From Streptomyces malachitofuscus (GTDB taxonomy: Bacteria > Actinomycetota > Actinomycetes > Streptomycetales > Streptomycetaceae), in contig NZ_BMUF01000010.1 in NCBI RefSeq assembly GCF_014650055.1, positions 248,001 to 312,000 of the forward strand: a DNA stretch of 64,000 bases. Direction: 5' to 3'. Under the pieces are notes generated by a model. The model made no database searches. It was not told the DNA's origin and saw only the letters and a list, made by a program, of their open reading frames with translations. Positions 8,854-16,865 of this stretch are shown here, in pieces. The position numbers and the translations under genes were made by a program. How positions within the stretch are numbered: the first letter of the stretch is position 1; every line of letters starts with the position of its first letter.

Positions 8854-9252
8854 GTGAACATCCACCAACGTCTCGCCTACGGCGCCCTGGCCGCCTCGCT
8901 GCTGGCCGGGGTGGTCACCCTCGCCCCGACCGCCCAGGCCGGCGAGGAGCGGGCCGCCTCCTGCTACGGGAGCGCGAAGAACTACTCGAAGCCGGCCGGG
9001 ACCGCCGACGTCCCGGCCGGCCGGTTGTTCGTGACGTCGGGCAACTGCGCCGACATCAACATCAAGCCCAGGACCAACCGTTACGTCATGGTGTGCTTCG
9101 AGACGCCCTCCGGCGGAAGTGACTGCCCCTCGGGCTACACACTCGCGCGGGGCGGTGAGTGGAACGTGATCGAGTACGGCGTCCCCGACGGCACACAGTT
9201 CTACTTCCACTTCCGGTCGGACGCCCTGTCCAACGGAAGCTGGGCCGCCTGA
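8854..9252 (+). CDS. Small secreted protein of unknown function
   Basis: 132 residues. The N-terminus has the Sec signal-peptide pattern: a short polar start, a hydrophobic core (LAYGALAASLLAGVVTL) and an AQA cleavage site near residue 28. The mature part is about 100 residues with four Cys (ASCYG, GNCAD, VMVCFE, SDCPSG), enough for two disulfides, and ends in a Tyr/Phe-rich strand-like segment. I do not recognise a named domain. The GTG at 8854 follows GAGAGGGA (8841-8848); longer in-frame versions start before the C tract and lack a signal peptide. Likely exported to the wall or medium. Confidence 0.75.
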   Translation: MNIHQRLAYGALAASLLAGVVTLAPTAQAGEERAASCYGSAKNYSKPAGTADVPAGRLFVTSGNCADINIKPRTNRYVMVCFETPSGGSDCPSGYTLARGGEWNVIEYGVPDGTQFYFHFRSDALSNGSWAA

Positions 9253-9327
9253 CCTCGCGCGGGACGCCTGGGACATGGCGGATTTCGCCGTTGTTCTCCG
9301 TGCAACGACCGCAGCACGATGGCGTGC

Positions 9328-10227
9328 ATGGGGAACCTGCGTGAGTCGTCTCCTTACGCGGCACGGGATGCCGCCGGTTTCGTCGAGTCGATGAAGCAGC
9401 TCAAGAAGCTGTCGGGGCTGACGTACCGCGAGCTGGAGGAGCAGGCCGCCCGCAACGGCGAGGTGCTCGCGCGCAGCACGCTGGCCGATGTCCTCAGGCG
9501 CACCGGGCTGCCGCGGCCCGAGGTACTGGCGGCGTTCGTGCGCGCCTGCGGGGACGGGGAGCGGGTCGACGCCTGGCTGGAGGCGAGGGAGCGGATCGCC
9601 GCGGCGGGGCCGCAGCCGGTTCCCGCCGAACCCGCGGATTCGCTCCCGCCGGAGGAACCCGCGCCCCGGCGGCGCGACCGCCGGCGCCTGTCGGTGATCG
9701 CGTCCGCGCTCGCGCTTCCGCTGCTCGCCGTCGGCGCGTGGGGCCTGCTGCCCGACGGGTTGGGGACCGACGCGGAGCGGACCCCCACCGACGGCTGGGT
9801 CACCATCCGCCCCGCCGGCGAGACCGACCTGTGCCTCACGGACGGACGGGACCGGGCCGGCGCCTACGGCAGCGCCGTGGCCGTGCACCTCCCCTGTGCG
9901 CAGGCTCCGGTACCGCGCACCTACCTCGAACCGGCCGGTGAGGGCCGGTACCGCGTCCAGTGGCACCACCCGGAGATGGGCAAGGGCTGTCTGACCGTCA
10001 TGGACGGTGGGCCTGTCAAGGGCATGATCGAGCCGCGCGACGACTGCACCGGAGCGACCCTGTTCCGTGTGGAGTCCGCCCCGGACGGCTCCGGCTTCCG
10101 GTTCCGTACGGAGCGGCACGGCCAGTGCGTCGGCACCGTCGGCCGCGACGCGGCCGAGGGTGTCGAAGCCGTCCAGGAACCCTGCGCGGACACCCGCGAC
10201 CAGTACTTCGTCGTACGGGAGGACTGA
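9328..10227 (+). CDS. HTH protein with one membrane helix and a ricin-like extracytoplasmic domain
   Basis: 299 residues in three parts. The first (about 15-95) is a helix-turn-helix-like region, with MKQLKKLSGLTYRELEEQA and RSTLADVLRRTGLPRPE, as in Streptomyces XRE-type proteins. A membrane helix follows at about 115-135 (LSVIASALALPLLAVGAWGLL). The C-terminal ~150 residues show paired Cys and QW/GxC elements (DLCLTDG, KGCLTV, GQCVGT) as in beta-trefoil lectin-like domains. Such architecture could couple an outside ligand to DNA binding at the membrane. I chose the ATG at 9328; an ATG at 9319 is equally open. It faces the HIT gene tail-to-tail with a 21-bp gap. Confidence 0.75.
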   Translation: MGNLRESSPYAARDAAGFVESMKQLKKLSGLTYRELEEQAARNGEVLARSTLADVLRRTGLPRPEVLAAFVRACGDGERVDAWLEARERIAAAGPQPVPAEPADSLPPEEPAPRRRDRRRLSVIASALALPLLAVGAWGLLPDGLGTDAERTPTDGWVTIRPAGETDLCLTDGRDRAGAYGSAVAVHLPCAQAPVPRTYLEPAGEGRYRVQWHHPEMGKGCLTVMDGGPVKGMIEPRDDCTGATLFRVESAPDGSGFRFRTERHGQCVGTVGRDAAEGVEAVQEPCADTRDQYFVVRED

Positions 10228-10248
10228 GCGACGGAGCTGCGGCGCCCG

Positions 10249-10731
10249 TCATACGGACGTGGCGCGCAGCCGGTCCAGTTCGTCGCCGATCGCCACCCGC
10301 AGCGGGTCGTGCCGCGGGCCGAGACGGTGGCGCTCGTCGCTCCACCGGTCACGCGGGTACAGCCAGACCGGGTGGCCCACCAGGTCGGCAGGCTCCCAGT
10401 CGAAGCGCGGCCAGACGTGCGCGTGCAGAAACGGGTCCGTGTTACCCAGGATCTCGAGGTTGACCCGCCGGAAGGCGGGGTCCAGCCGTCGGCAGGCCCG
10501 CTCGAGCGCCTCGCCGAGCAGGTCCATGTCGGCCAGGAACGACAGCCGCTTCGCCCTCGGCAGCTCCGACAGCCGCCGCACCCCCGGATCGTCCGCGAGG
10601 AGAACCGAGTATCCGGGCAGGAACTGGACGTCCCCGATCACCGCGAACCCCGCCGTCAGCCGCCGCATCACCGTGGGGTTCTCCCCCGCCAGTGCGGCCC
10701 CGATCCGGTCCGCCCGCCAGTCGTCGCTCAT
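10249..10731 (-). CDS. HIT family hydrolase (diadenosine tetraphosphate hydrolase-like)
   Basis: 160-residue protein of the histidine-triad superfamily, which hydrolyses nucleotidyl-phosphate bonds such as Ap4A or AMP conjugates. The triad region is NTDPFLHAHVWPRFDWEP near residue 98: two of the three His of the canonical HxHxH are present, including the presumed catalytic middle one, while the first is Phe. A preceding LLADDPGVRRLSELP segment fits the HIT fold. It starts at the ATG at 10731 with TAGCGT (10738-10743, reverse strand) 6 nt upstream, a leaderless arrangement, and diverges from an AbiEii-like gene only 32 bp away, so the two promoters nearly overlap. Confidence 0.82.
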   Translation of the reverse strand: MSDDWRADRIGAALAGENPTVMRRLTAGFAVIGDVQFLPGYSVLLADDPGVRRLSELPRAKRLSFLADMDLLGEALERACRRLDPAFRRVNLEILGNTDPFLHAHVWPRFDWEPADLVGHPVWLYPRDRWSDERHRLGPRHDPLRVAIGDELDRLRATSV

Positions 10732-10763
10732 GCGCGGACGCTACCGGCGGCGATAATCGGCGT

Positions 10764-11462
10764 ATGACCTCACCCCCGGTCGGCGTGGATGTGGGCGCCG
10801 TACGTGGGCGGCTGGCGGGTGACGTGCCGGCCGTCGGGGCGCCGTACGCCCTGGTGCTGGCCGGTGGGGACGCCGTGCGGGCGCATGGGCTGGTGGCGGC
10901 CCGGATCAGCCACGGGATGGACCTGGCCACCGAGCATCCCGCGGACATGGCGGAGATCGCCGGCGGTGTGCGGGCGGGGCTGGAGCGGCGGGGGTGGGCG
11001 GTCGAGGAGCCGCTCGTCGATCCGCTGGCGGCACGGCTGGTCGTCGGGGACCCCGCGTCGGGGGCTCGGTGGCAGGTGGATCTCCGCAAGGAGGTGCTGT
11101 GGCGGCCGGCGGTGGAGACGGAGGCCGGTCCGGCGCTCTCCCTGGAGGATCTGACCGGTACGACCGTACGCGCGCTCGCGGACCGGGGCCTGCCCCGTGA
11201 TCTCGTCGACGTCCACGCGGTGGCGGACCGGTGGAGCCCTCCGGAGCTGGAGGAGCTCGGCCGGCGGCACGCGCCCGACACCTTCGACCTCGCCGAGCTC
11301 CAGTCCCGCCTGACCGGCACGGAATGGCTCGACGACGGCGAGTTCCGCGCCCACGGCCTCGACGCCCCGGCGATCGAGGAGCTCCGCCGCTGGGCCCAGA
11401 CGTGGGCGGACGACATCGCGGAGCGGCTGCTGGAGGGGGGAGTCCCGGAGGAGGACCGGTAG
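10764..11462 (+). CDS. AbiEii-like nucleotidyltransferase, orphan
   Basis: 232 residues related to the AbiEii/AbiGii nucleotidyltransferase toxin family. Visible elements are a GG motif (LVLAGGDAVRAHGLV, about 28-42), then ARISHGMDLATEH where the family normally has a T/S-x-D-[IL]-D catalytic pair, WQVDLR (about 103) as the third acidic strand, and a helix region resembling the RDLVDVHAV element. The first Asp of the DxD pair appears to be Gly here. No AbiEi-type antitoxin is adjacent, so it may not act as a toxin. GATAAT (10752-10757) ends 6 nt before the ATG, suggesting leaderless transcription. Tail-to-tail with the MFS gene (25 bp). Confidence 0.65.
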   Translation: MTSPPVGVDVGAVRGRLAGDVPAVGAPYALVLAGGDAVRAHGLVAARISHGMDLATEHPADMAEIAGGVRAGLERRGWAVEEPLVDPLAARLVVGDPASGARWQVDLRKEVLWRPAVETEAGPALSLEDLTGTTVRALADRGLPRDLVDVHAVADRWSPPELEELGRRHAPDTFDLAELQSRLTGTEWLDDGEFRAHGLDAPAIEELRRWAQTWADDIAERLLEGGVPEEDR

Positions 11463-11487
11463 GAGCCGTGGGGGCGGTGGGGGTCGC

Positions 11488-12654
11488 TCACGCCGGGCGG
11501 CGTCCCGGGGCGGTGGCGGCGAGGAGCAGGGTCACCGCAGTAGACGCGAGGGCCAGGGTGGTCATCGCGGCCGCGGGCGAGGTGAGCTCGGCGAGGCCGC
11601 CGGCCAGGGCCGCGCCGGTGCCCTGCATCGTGAGCATGCCGGAGGAGTGCAGGCCGAGGGCGTGGCCGGAGAGCTCCGGCGGGGTGAGGTTCATCAGGCG
11701 CTCCTGCTGCACCAGGCTCGCCCCGAAGCCGACGGAGGCCACGGCGGCCGCGGCGGCGGCCACGGGCAGGGGCGGGTGGAGGACGAAGAGCAGGTACGGC
11801 GTGGCGAGGAGCAGCAGGAGCGGGGTGGCCGTCCGTCGGCGGCGGCCGGGCGGGATCAGCCGGCCGACCGCCACGTCACCGGCGAGCATGCCCACGGCCG
11901 CGCAGGCGAAGAGGGTGCCGGCGGCGTCGGGCGCGTAGGAGACGTAGAGGGATTCGCAGCCGACGACCAGGCCGTTGGGAATCCACAGGCCGAAGTAGAC
12001 GTGGCGGCGGGGCGGGGACGACCAGAGCCGGGCGTTGGCCGCCCAGGTGGCCCGTACGGAGGGGCGGCCCGTGGCGCGCGGCGGGCGGCGGGTCAGGCCG
12101 AGGCGGGCGACGAGCGCCGCCGTGAGGTACAGGGCCGCCGCCGCCAGCAGCGACGGGCGCGGGGAGAGGAGTGCGACCAGGACTCCGCCCGTCGCGAAGC
12201 CGGTGATCTGCAGGACGCCGTTCGTCATGTTGAAGACCGAGCGGCCCAGGAGATAGCCGTCCCCGGGGAGGATCTCGTTCAGCAGGCCCCAGCCGGCTCC
12301 CCCGCCCACCGATGCCACCAGCCCGGTGAGGAGGAGGATCGCGAACACCGCGGTGACGGGCAGACCGGGCAGGGCGAGCGCGGCGGTGGCGACGGCGAAG
12401 GCGAGCGCCGTGCCGGTCATGGTGGCCCGGGGCGGAAGGCGGTCGGCGGCCGACAGGAACAGCGTGGCACCGAGGACGTGCGCGAGGGACGGGCCGAACA
12501 TGCTCAGCGCGGACAGCAGGGGTGAGGCGGTCTCCCGGTGGACGAGGGTGGCCAGGGCCAGGCCGCTCGTCGTACGGGCCATGGTTCGGGCGGAGGCGGC
12601 GAGGAGGAGCGGGGTGAACTCGGGGGTGCGGAAGAGGTCCCGGTAGCTGCGCAT
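11488..12654 (-). CDS. MFS exporter
   Basis: 388-residue major facilitator transporter, probably 11-12 membrane helices. A recognisable MFS loop motif follows helix 2 (FLSAADRLPPRATM) and the hydrophobic blocks are regular. Homology is to drug-efflux-type carriers (MFS_3-like), but no substrate can be read from the sequence. It diverges from an ArsR-type regulator, and an 18-bp palindrome sits in the 80-bp spacer. That suggests an efflux gene repressed by its neighbour. ATG start at 12654. Confidence 0.87.
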   Translation of the reverse strand: MRSYRDLFRTPEFTPLLLAASARTMARTTSGLALATLVHRETASPLLSALSMFGPSLAHVLGATLFLSAADRLPPRATMTGTALAFAVATAALALPGLPVTAVFAILLLTGLVASVGGGAGWGLLNEILPGDGYLLGRSVFNMTNGVLQITGFATGGVLVALLSPRPSLLAAAALYLTAALVARLGLTRRPPRATGRPSVRATWAANARLWSSPPRRHVYFGLWIPNGLVVGCESLYVSYAPDAAGTLFACAAVGMLAGDVAVGRLIPPGRRRRTATPLLLLLATPYLLFVLHPPLPVAAAAAAVASVGFGASLVQQERLMNLTPPELSGHALGLHSSGMLTMQGTGAALAGGLAELTSPAAAMTTLALASTAVTLLLAATAPGRRPA

Positions 12655-12693
12655 GCGCGGAGTCTGGGGAGGGCGCGGGGGCGGTCGTTAATG

Positions 12694-12711
12694 TTTCGCG
12701 CAGGCGCGAAA
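12694..12711. promoter_or_regulatory. Palindromic operator between MFS and ArsR-type genes
   Basis: TTTCGCGCAGGCGCGAAA is an 8-2-8 perfect inverted repeat centred in the spacer between the divergent MFS exporter and ArsR-type regulator. Its location 24 bp before the regulator start and 40 bp before the exporter start fits an auto-regulatory operator. Confidence 0.75.
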
Positions 12712-12734
12712 GGTCGGGGAGGCGGCGGACGGTC

Positions 12735-13742
12735 GTGGGCTGGTGGCAGATCAGTGCGGACACCCTCGCCGGGAGCCGGTTCGTGCTCTCGCCGCTCGCC
12801 GAGACCTTCGCGAGCCTGCGGCTGCTGCACGCGGCACGGGCCGCGCACCCCGGCGAGCGGGCGTGGCTCGACGCCCATCTGCCCGCCTACCGGGCACGGC
12901 TGGCCGCCGATCCGGTGACCGCGCTGCTCGTGCCGTCCGCGCTCGGGACGGTGTGGATCGCGGACTTCCTGACCGTCACCCCGCGGGGCGAGGAGACCTT
13001 CGAGGAGGAGGTCGCGCGGGTGCGTACGGTCCCGCCCGCCGATGCCCGCGCGCAGCTGAGGGTCTCCCTGGGCGGCCCGCTCCCCGCCCCGCTGGACCGC
13101 GACGACCTGGCGGAACGCGCCGCGGACCTGCTCACCCACGTCTGGGAGGACGCCGTACGCCCCTACTGGGCGCGGCGCCGGCGGGTCCTGGAGGCCGATG
13201 TGGTGGCCCGGGTGGCGCAGGTGGGCCGGGGAGGCTGGGCGACGGTGCTGGACGCGCTGCGGCCGGGGACACGCTGGCTCGGCGACAACCGGCTCCAGGT
13301 CAATGCGCACGAGCTGCCGCCGCGTGAGATCTCCGGGGCCGAGCTGCTGCTCGTGCCGGTGACCGCGCAGCGGGTGGGCTGGGTGTCGTCGGAGGGGACG
13401 CGGCGGTACGCGCTCGTGTACCCGTGCGCGGGCGCGCTGGCCGGCGACCGCGACCGGGGACCGGTGCCGGCGGGCCTGGGCGCGCTGCTCGGGACCGCGC
13501 GGGCGCGGGTGCTGCTGCTGCTCGGCTCCCCGATGAGCACCAGCCATCTCGTCGCGGTGACCGGGCAGGGGCTGGGCTCGGTCGGCCGGCATCTGCGGGT
13601 GCTCCTGGACGCGGGGCTGGTGGAGCGGTGCGGCAGGGCGGGCCGGTCGGTGCTGTACGTGCGGACGGCCGCCGGGGAGGTACTCGCCGAGGCCGGGCCG
13701 GTCGGGAGGACATCGCGGGCCGGGGCTAGGGTCGGCTCATGA
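12735..13742 (+). CDS. ArsR/SmtB-type regulator with large N-terminal domain (DUF5937-like)
   Basis: 335 residues. The C-terminal ~80 residues form a winged helix: GSPMSTSHLVAVTGQGLGSV then GRHLRVLLDAGLVERCGRAG and SVLYVRT, the recognition helix and wing of ArsR-type repressors. The N-terminal ~240 residues are the domain often seen in this Streptomyces group (I recall it as DUF5937), beginning WQISADTLAGSRFVLSPLAET. No Cys cluster typical of metal sensing is present in the HTH part. The GTG at 12735 is the earliest start after the operator. It overlaps the glutathione peroxidase start by 4 bp. It probably represses the divergent MFS exporter. Confidence 0.8.
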   Translation: MGWWQISADTLAGSRFVLSPLAETFASLRLLHAARAAHPGERAWLDAHLPAYRARLAADPVTALLVPSALGTVWIADFLTVTPRGEETFEEEVARVRTVPPADARAQLRVSLGGPLPAPLDRDDLAERAADLLTHVWEDAVRPYWARRRRVLEADVVARVAQVGRGGWATVLDALRPGTRWLGDNRLQVNAHELPPREISGAELLLVPVTAQRVGWVSSEGTRRYALVYPCAGALAGDRDRGPVPAGLGALLGTARARVLLLLGSPMSTSHLVAVTGQGLGSVGRHLRVLLDAGLVERCGRAGRSVLYVRTAAGEVLAEAGPVGRTSRAGARVGS

Positions 13743-14248
13743 CGACTGAAGCGAACAACGGCACTTCTCCCCTCGATGTCGAGATCGGCGCCCTGAACGG
13801 CGGTCCGGCGGACCTCGCCCAGTACGCGGGCCGGGCCGTGCTCGTCGTGAACGTGGCCTCCAAGTGCGGGCTGACCCCGCAGTACGCCGGTCTTGAGCGG
13901 CTGCACGAGCAGTACGCGGAGCGGGGCTTCACCGTGCTCGGCGTGCCCTGCAACCAGTTCCTCGGACAGGAGCCGGGCAGCGCGGAGGAGATCGCCGAGT
14001 TCTGTTCCGCGACGTACGGCGTGACCTTCCCGATGACCGAGAAGGTGGAGGTCAACGGGGAGGGCCGGCACGCGCTCTACGAGCGGCTGGCCGGTCACGC
14101 CGACGCCGAGGGGCACAGCGGGGACATCCGCTGGAACTTCGAGAAGTTCCTGATCGGACGGGACGGCGAGGTCGTCGCCCGCTTCTCGCCGCAGACCGAG
14201 CCGGAGTCGGCGGAGCTCGTGGCGGCCCTGGAGAAGGCGATCGGCTGA
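13739..14248 (+). CDS. Glutathione peroxidase-family thiol peroxidase
   Basis: 169-residue GPx-fold peroxidase. The catalytic sites are all present: Cys in NVASKCGLTPQY (Cys-type, not selenocysteine), Gln/Asn region in GVPCNQFLGQEPG, and Trp-Asn in RWNFEKFLIGRDG. In actinobacteria these enzymes reduce peroxides with thioredoxin or mycothiol-linked partners rather than glutathione. The ATG overlaps the regulator stop (ATGA). TAGGGT at 13727-13732 ends 6 nt before the ATG inside the end of the upstream gene, so it may have its own leaderless transcript besides read-through. A MerR-type regulator follows. Confidence 0.93.
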   Translation: MTTEANNGTSPLDVEIGALNGGPADLAQYAGRAVLVVNVASKCGLTPQYAGLERLHEQYAERGFTVLGVPCNQFLGQEPGSAEEIAEFCSATYGVTFPMTEKVEVNGEGRHALYERLAGHADAEGHSGDIRWNFEKFLIGRDGEVVARFSPQTEPESAELVAALEKAIG

Positions 14249-14328
14249 CCGTTGACCTTGCCCCTGGGGAAGGGACGAGCGTCTTCCCCGCCGGGCGGAA
14301 GGGCCGCCCGGTGACGGAGGGTGCCGGC

Positions 14329-15213
14329 GTGGACGAGGAACTGCTCTCCATCGGGGCGTTCGCGGCGCGGGCCCGGCTGTCGGCCAAGGCGCTGCGGCTG
14401 TACGACCGGCTGGGGCTGCTGGCCCCGGCGCGGGTCGACGAGGCCACCGGCTACCGGTTCTACCGGGCCGGGCAGGTCGAACGGGCCCGGCTGGTGGCGC
14501 TGTTGCGGCAGCTGGACATGCCGCTCGCCCGGATCGCCGAGGTCGTCGACGCGGACGGCGGTGCGGCGCGGGCCGAACGGCTCGCCGCGTACTGGGCGGA
14601 CGTCGAGGCGCGGCACGCCGGGCAGCGGACGCTCGCCGAGTACCTCCGTGGACGGTTGTCGGGGAGGAGCTCCGAGATGTACGGGAAGTTCGAGGTCGAC
14701 ACGGTGGACGTGCCGGCGCAGGTGCTGATCACCGAGTCGCGGCATGTGCTGGCGGAGGAGCTGCCGGCGTGGATCGGGGCGTCGCTGGGCCGGCTGGAGG
14801 AGGCGGCCCGGGAGTGCGGGGGCGTGGCCGGCACGCCGTTCGTGGCGTACCACTCCGAGGTCTCCGTGGAGAGCGACGGCCCCGCGGAGGCGTGCGTCCC
14901 GGTCGCCGACGAGGCGGCGGCACGCGCCTGGGCCGAGGGGCCGGGAAGGGCCTTCGGGGCGAAGGTGCGGGTGGAGCCGGCGCTGCGGCTGGCCCGCACC
15001 CGGATCACCAAGGCGCAGGTGGCGCATCCGCAGATCCTGGCCGCGTTCGAGGCGGTGGAGGAGTGGATGAGGGCGGAGGGGCTGACGCCGTCGGGCCCCT
15101 GCCGGGAGGTCTACTTCGCGGACTGGCCGGCCGCGGGTCCCGAGGACCCGGTGTGTGACGTGGCCTTCCCGGTGGGACCGCCGCCGGAGGGCCGGGCCGC
15201 CGCGGAGGGCTGA
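14329..15213 (+). CDS. MerR family regulator with GyrI-like effector domain
   Basis: 294 residues. N-terminal MerR winged helix (LLSIGAFAARARLSAKALRL, then YDRLGLLAPARVDEATGYRFY) with a following dimerisation helix (about 80-110). The C-terminal half (about 125-290) is a GyrI/Rob-type small-molecule-binding domain, as in BmrR-type multidrug sensors: PCREVYFADWPAAGPEDPVCDVAFPV at its end is characteristic. GTG at 14329 is favoured by GGAGGG (14316-14321) with 7-nt spacing; the GTG at 14311 lies upstream of that site. No transporter is adjacent downstream, so its target is unknown. Confidence 0.88.
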   Translation: MDEELLSIGAFAARARLSAKALRLYDRLGLLAPARVDEATGYRFYRAGQVERARLVALLRQLDMPLARIAEVVDADGGAARAERLAAYWADVEARHAGQRTLAEYLRGRLSGRSSEMYGKFEVDTVDVPAQVLITESRHVLAEELPAWIGASLGRLEEAARECGGVAGTPFVAYHSEVSVESDGPAEACVPVADEAAARAWAEGPGRAFGAKVRVEPALRLARTRITKAQVAHPQILAAFEAVEEWMRAEGLTPSGPCREVYFADWPAAGPEDPVCDVAFPVGPPPEGRAAAEG

Positions 15214-15235
15214 GCCGCCCGAGGGCACCGGCCGA

Positions 15236-15272
15236 GCCCTCTCGGCTAGGACGGCGAACTGGTCGAGAGGGC
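15236..15272. terminator. Inverted repeat between MerR and DUF397 genes
   Basis: GCCCTCTCG at 15236-15244 pairs perfectly with CGAGAGGGC at 15264-15272 across a 19-nt loop, followed by CCTTTCG. It lies in the convergent spacer and could end both transcripts. Confidence 0.5.
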
Positions 15273-15302
15273 CCTTTCGGTGGTGCCTGCGACGGTGCGG
15301 TG

Positions 15303-15494
15303 TCAGTCCTTGACCGAGGCCACGAAGGCGCTCCACGCGTCCGCGGGGAAGGCCAGCTTGGGACCCTCGGGAACCTTGGTGTCCCCGAGTTCCAGCGCCG
15401 CCTCGGTGGTCGACCTGACCATCACGCACGCGCCGTTGTTGTTGGTGTAGGAGGACGTCGTCCACGTTTCCGTGGTGCCCAGACGAATTGCCAT
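15303..15494 (-). CDS. DUF397 small protein
   Basis: 63 residues with the DUF397 pattern: TTETWTTSSYTNNNGACVMV near the start, then VRSTTEAALELGDTK and a terminal AFPADAWSAFVASVKD. DUF397 proteins are small partners encoded beside XRE/DUF5753 regulators in Streptomyces; characterised pairs influence development and antibiotic production. ATG at 15494 has GGAG about 7 nt upstream. It lies downstream of the XRE gene on the same strand, separated by a 225-bp gap that could hold its own promoter. Confidence 0.92.
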   Translation of the reverse strand: MAIRLGTTETWTTSSYTNNNGACVMVRSTTEAALELGDTKVPEGPKLAFPADAWSAFVASVKD

Positions 15495-15719
15495 GTTCGC
15501 TCCGTAGCCAGATGCTGAGTTGCTGTCACCGACCTGCGCATCCGGCGTGGACCGCAGAACGGATTTCGCCAACCCTCGCTGCTGGTTGGCGTGATCGACG
15601 CTACTCGTCACCCTCTTCTTCCGGAGCGGTCGTTCACTCGACCGGGTGGCATATTCCAGGTGGTACTTACCGTCCAACATCCTTGCGGTGTAGGGTTCCG
15701 CCCCACAACTGACCACAAC

Positions 15720-16577
15720 TCAGCGTGCGTAGTCCTTCGCGAGGCGTTCCACCAGCTGACGGGACTGTTCCACGTTCAGTGACTGCGCCCGCAGGTGCTC
15801 GTACATCACCGTGTACTTCTGCACGTCGTGCGGCTTCTCCAGGTACAGGTCGCTGGTGACGCCCTCGATGTACACCACGCTCGAATCGGCCGCGTCGGCG
15901 AACTCCAGGATGGAGTACTGGCCGTTGATGCCGGCGTGCGCGCCGACCTCGAACGGCAGCACCTGCACGGTGACGTGCGGCAGCTGGGACAGCTCCATGA
16001 CGTGCTCGAGCTGTTCCCGCATGACCTGCCGGCTCCCCACGACCCGGTGCAGCGCGGCCTCGTCCAGCACGATCCACAGCCGCAGCGGGTCCTTGTCCGC
16101 GGTGATACGGCTCTGCCTGCGCAGCCGGACCTCCACCCGCTTGTCGTTCTCCTGCTCGGACGACTCCGGCGAACCGCCCTGCACGATCGCCTCCGCGTAC
16201 GCGCGGGTCTGCAACAGCCCGGTGATGATCTGGGGTTCGTAGACGCGCAGCGACTCCGCGTCCGTCTCCAGGCCGATGTAGACGCTGTACGGGATGTCGC
16301 CGAACGCGTGCCACCAGCCCTGCTGGCGGGAGTCCTTGGCCATCTGCATCAGCGACTCGACGATCCGCTGGTCCTCGACCTCGTACACCCCGCACAGGTC
16401 GCGCACATCGCGCTGGCTGATGCTGCGCCGGCCGTTCTCCAGGCGGCTGATCTTCGACTGCGACACCAGCAGCCGCTCCGCCACCTCCTCGGCCGTCATG
16501 CCCTTGAGCTCACGGAGCCTGCGCAGCTCCTGGCCCAGCCGGCGCCGCCTGACGGTGGGATTGACATTGGACGCCAC
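15720..16577 (-). CDS. XRE family regulator (helix-turn-helix plus DUF5753)
   Basis: 285 residues. HTH_31-type domain at about 10-65 (RLGQELRRLRELKGMTAEEV, LLVSQSKISRLENGRRSIS), followed by a DUF5753 domain (PQIITGLLQTRAYAEAIV to the C-terminus). It pairs with the adjacent DUF397 gene, a WhiJ-type module. The GTG at 16577 is preceded by AGGAGGT-like ACCTCC complement (16587-16592); translation from an ATG 39 bp further upstream would add a tail that does not resemble the family. An 18-bp inverted repeat upstream (16624-16641) may be an autoregulatory site. Confidence 0.92.
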   Translation of the reverse strand: MASNVNPTVRRRRLGQELRRLRELKGMTAEEVAERLLVSQSKISRLENGRRSISQRDVRDLCGVYEVEDQRIVESLMQMAKDSRQQGWWHAFGDIPYSVYIGLETDAESLRVYEPQIITGLLQTRAYAEAIVQGGSPESSEQENDKRVEVRLRRQSRITADKDPLRLWIVLDEAALHRVVGSRQVMREQLEHVMELSQLPHVTVQVLPFEVGAHAGINGQYSILEFADAADSSVVYIEGVTSDLYLEKPHDVQKYTVMYEHLRAQSLNVEQSRQLVERLAKDYAR

Positions 16578-16623
16578 GGGACGTGCACCTCCGGCTGCGT
16601 GCCTCGTACTTGCCACTTTGCGT

Positions 16624-16641
16624 GTCTGCTGTTGAGCAGAC
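16624..16641. promoter_or_regulatory. Inverted repeat upstream of the XRE gene
   Basis: GTCTGCT-4-AGCAGAC, a perfect 7-bp inverted repeat 47 bp upstream of the XRE start. The surrounding 100 bp is less GC-rich than the genes and contains no other clear element. Candidate autoregulatory operator; not experimentally supported. Confidence 0.4.
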
Positions 16642-16742
16642 TGCCACCAAGGTGCTTCCTACCGCTGGGAAACGGTGGATATACGACGGGTACACGCCAC
16701 TTCACGTACTGGTGGCGGGCGTTGGCGCCGGACGAGGGCGCG

Positions 16743-16788
16743 CCGAGCGGGGCGGAGAGAGCCCGTGTGTTCTCTCCGCCCCGCTCGG
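16743..16788. terminator. 18-bp perfect stem-loop terminator
   Basis: An 18-bp perfect stem (arms 16743-16760 and 16771-16788) with a 10-nt loop lies 77 bp beyond the stop of the GOLPH3-like gene, between it and the XRE gene. It is the strongest single hairpin in the window and lacks a T-run, typical of actinobacterial terminators. Confidence 0.8.
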
Positions 16789-16865
16789 ACAGCGGCTCCC
16801 GTGACCGGGTTCTGCGGTGCCGTGGATCCGTGGCGTGCCGTTCGGCCCTGGGGGGACGTGACGGC

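Noticed and set aside
6247..10119. A 1290-codon open frame on the - strand opposite the MMPL and HTH genes
   Set aside because: It spans two well-supported genes on the other strand and the spacer between them, and its product is Arg/Gly/Gln-rich with no family resemblance.
14311..14328. Upstream GTG start for the MerR gene
   Set aside because: The GGAGGG that would serve translation lies after this GTG and correctly spaced for the GTG at 14329.
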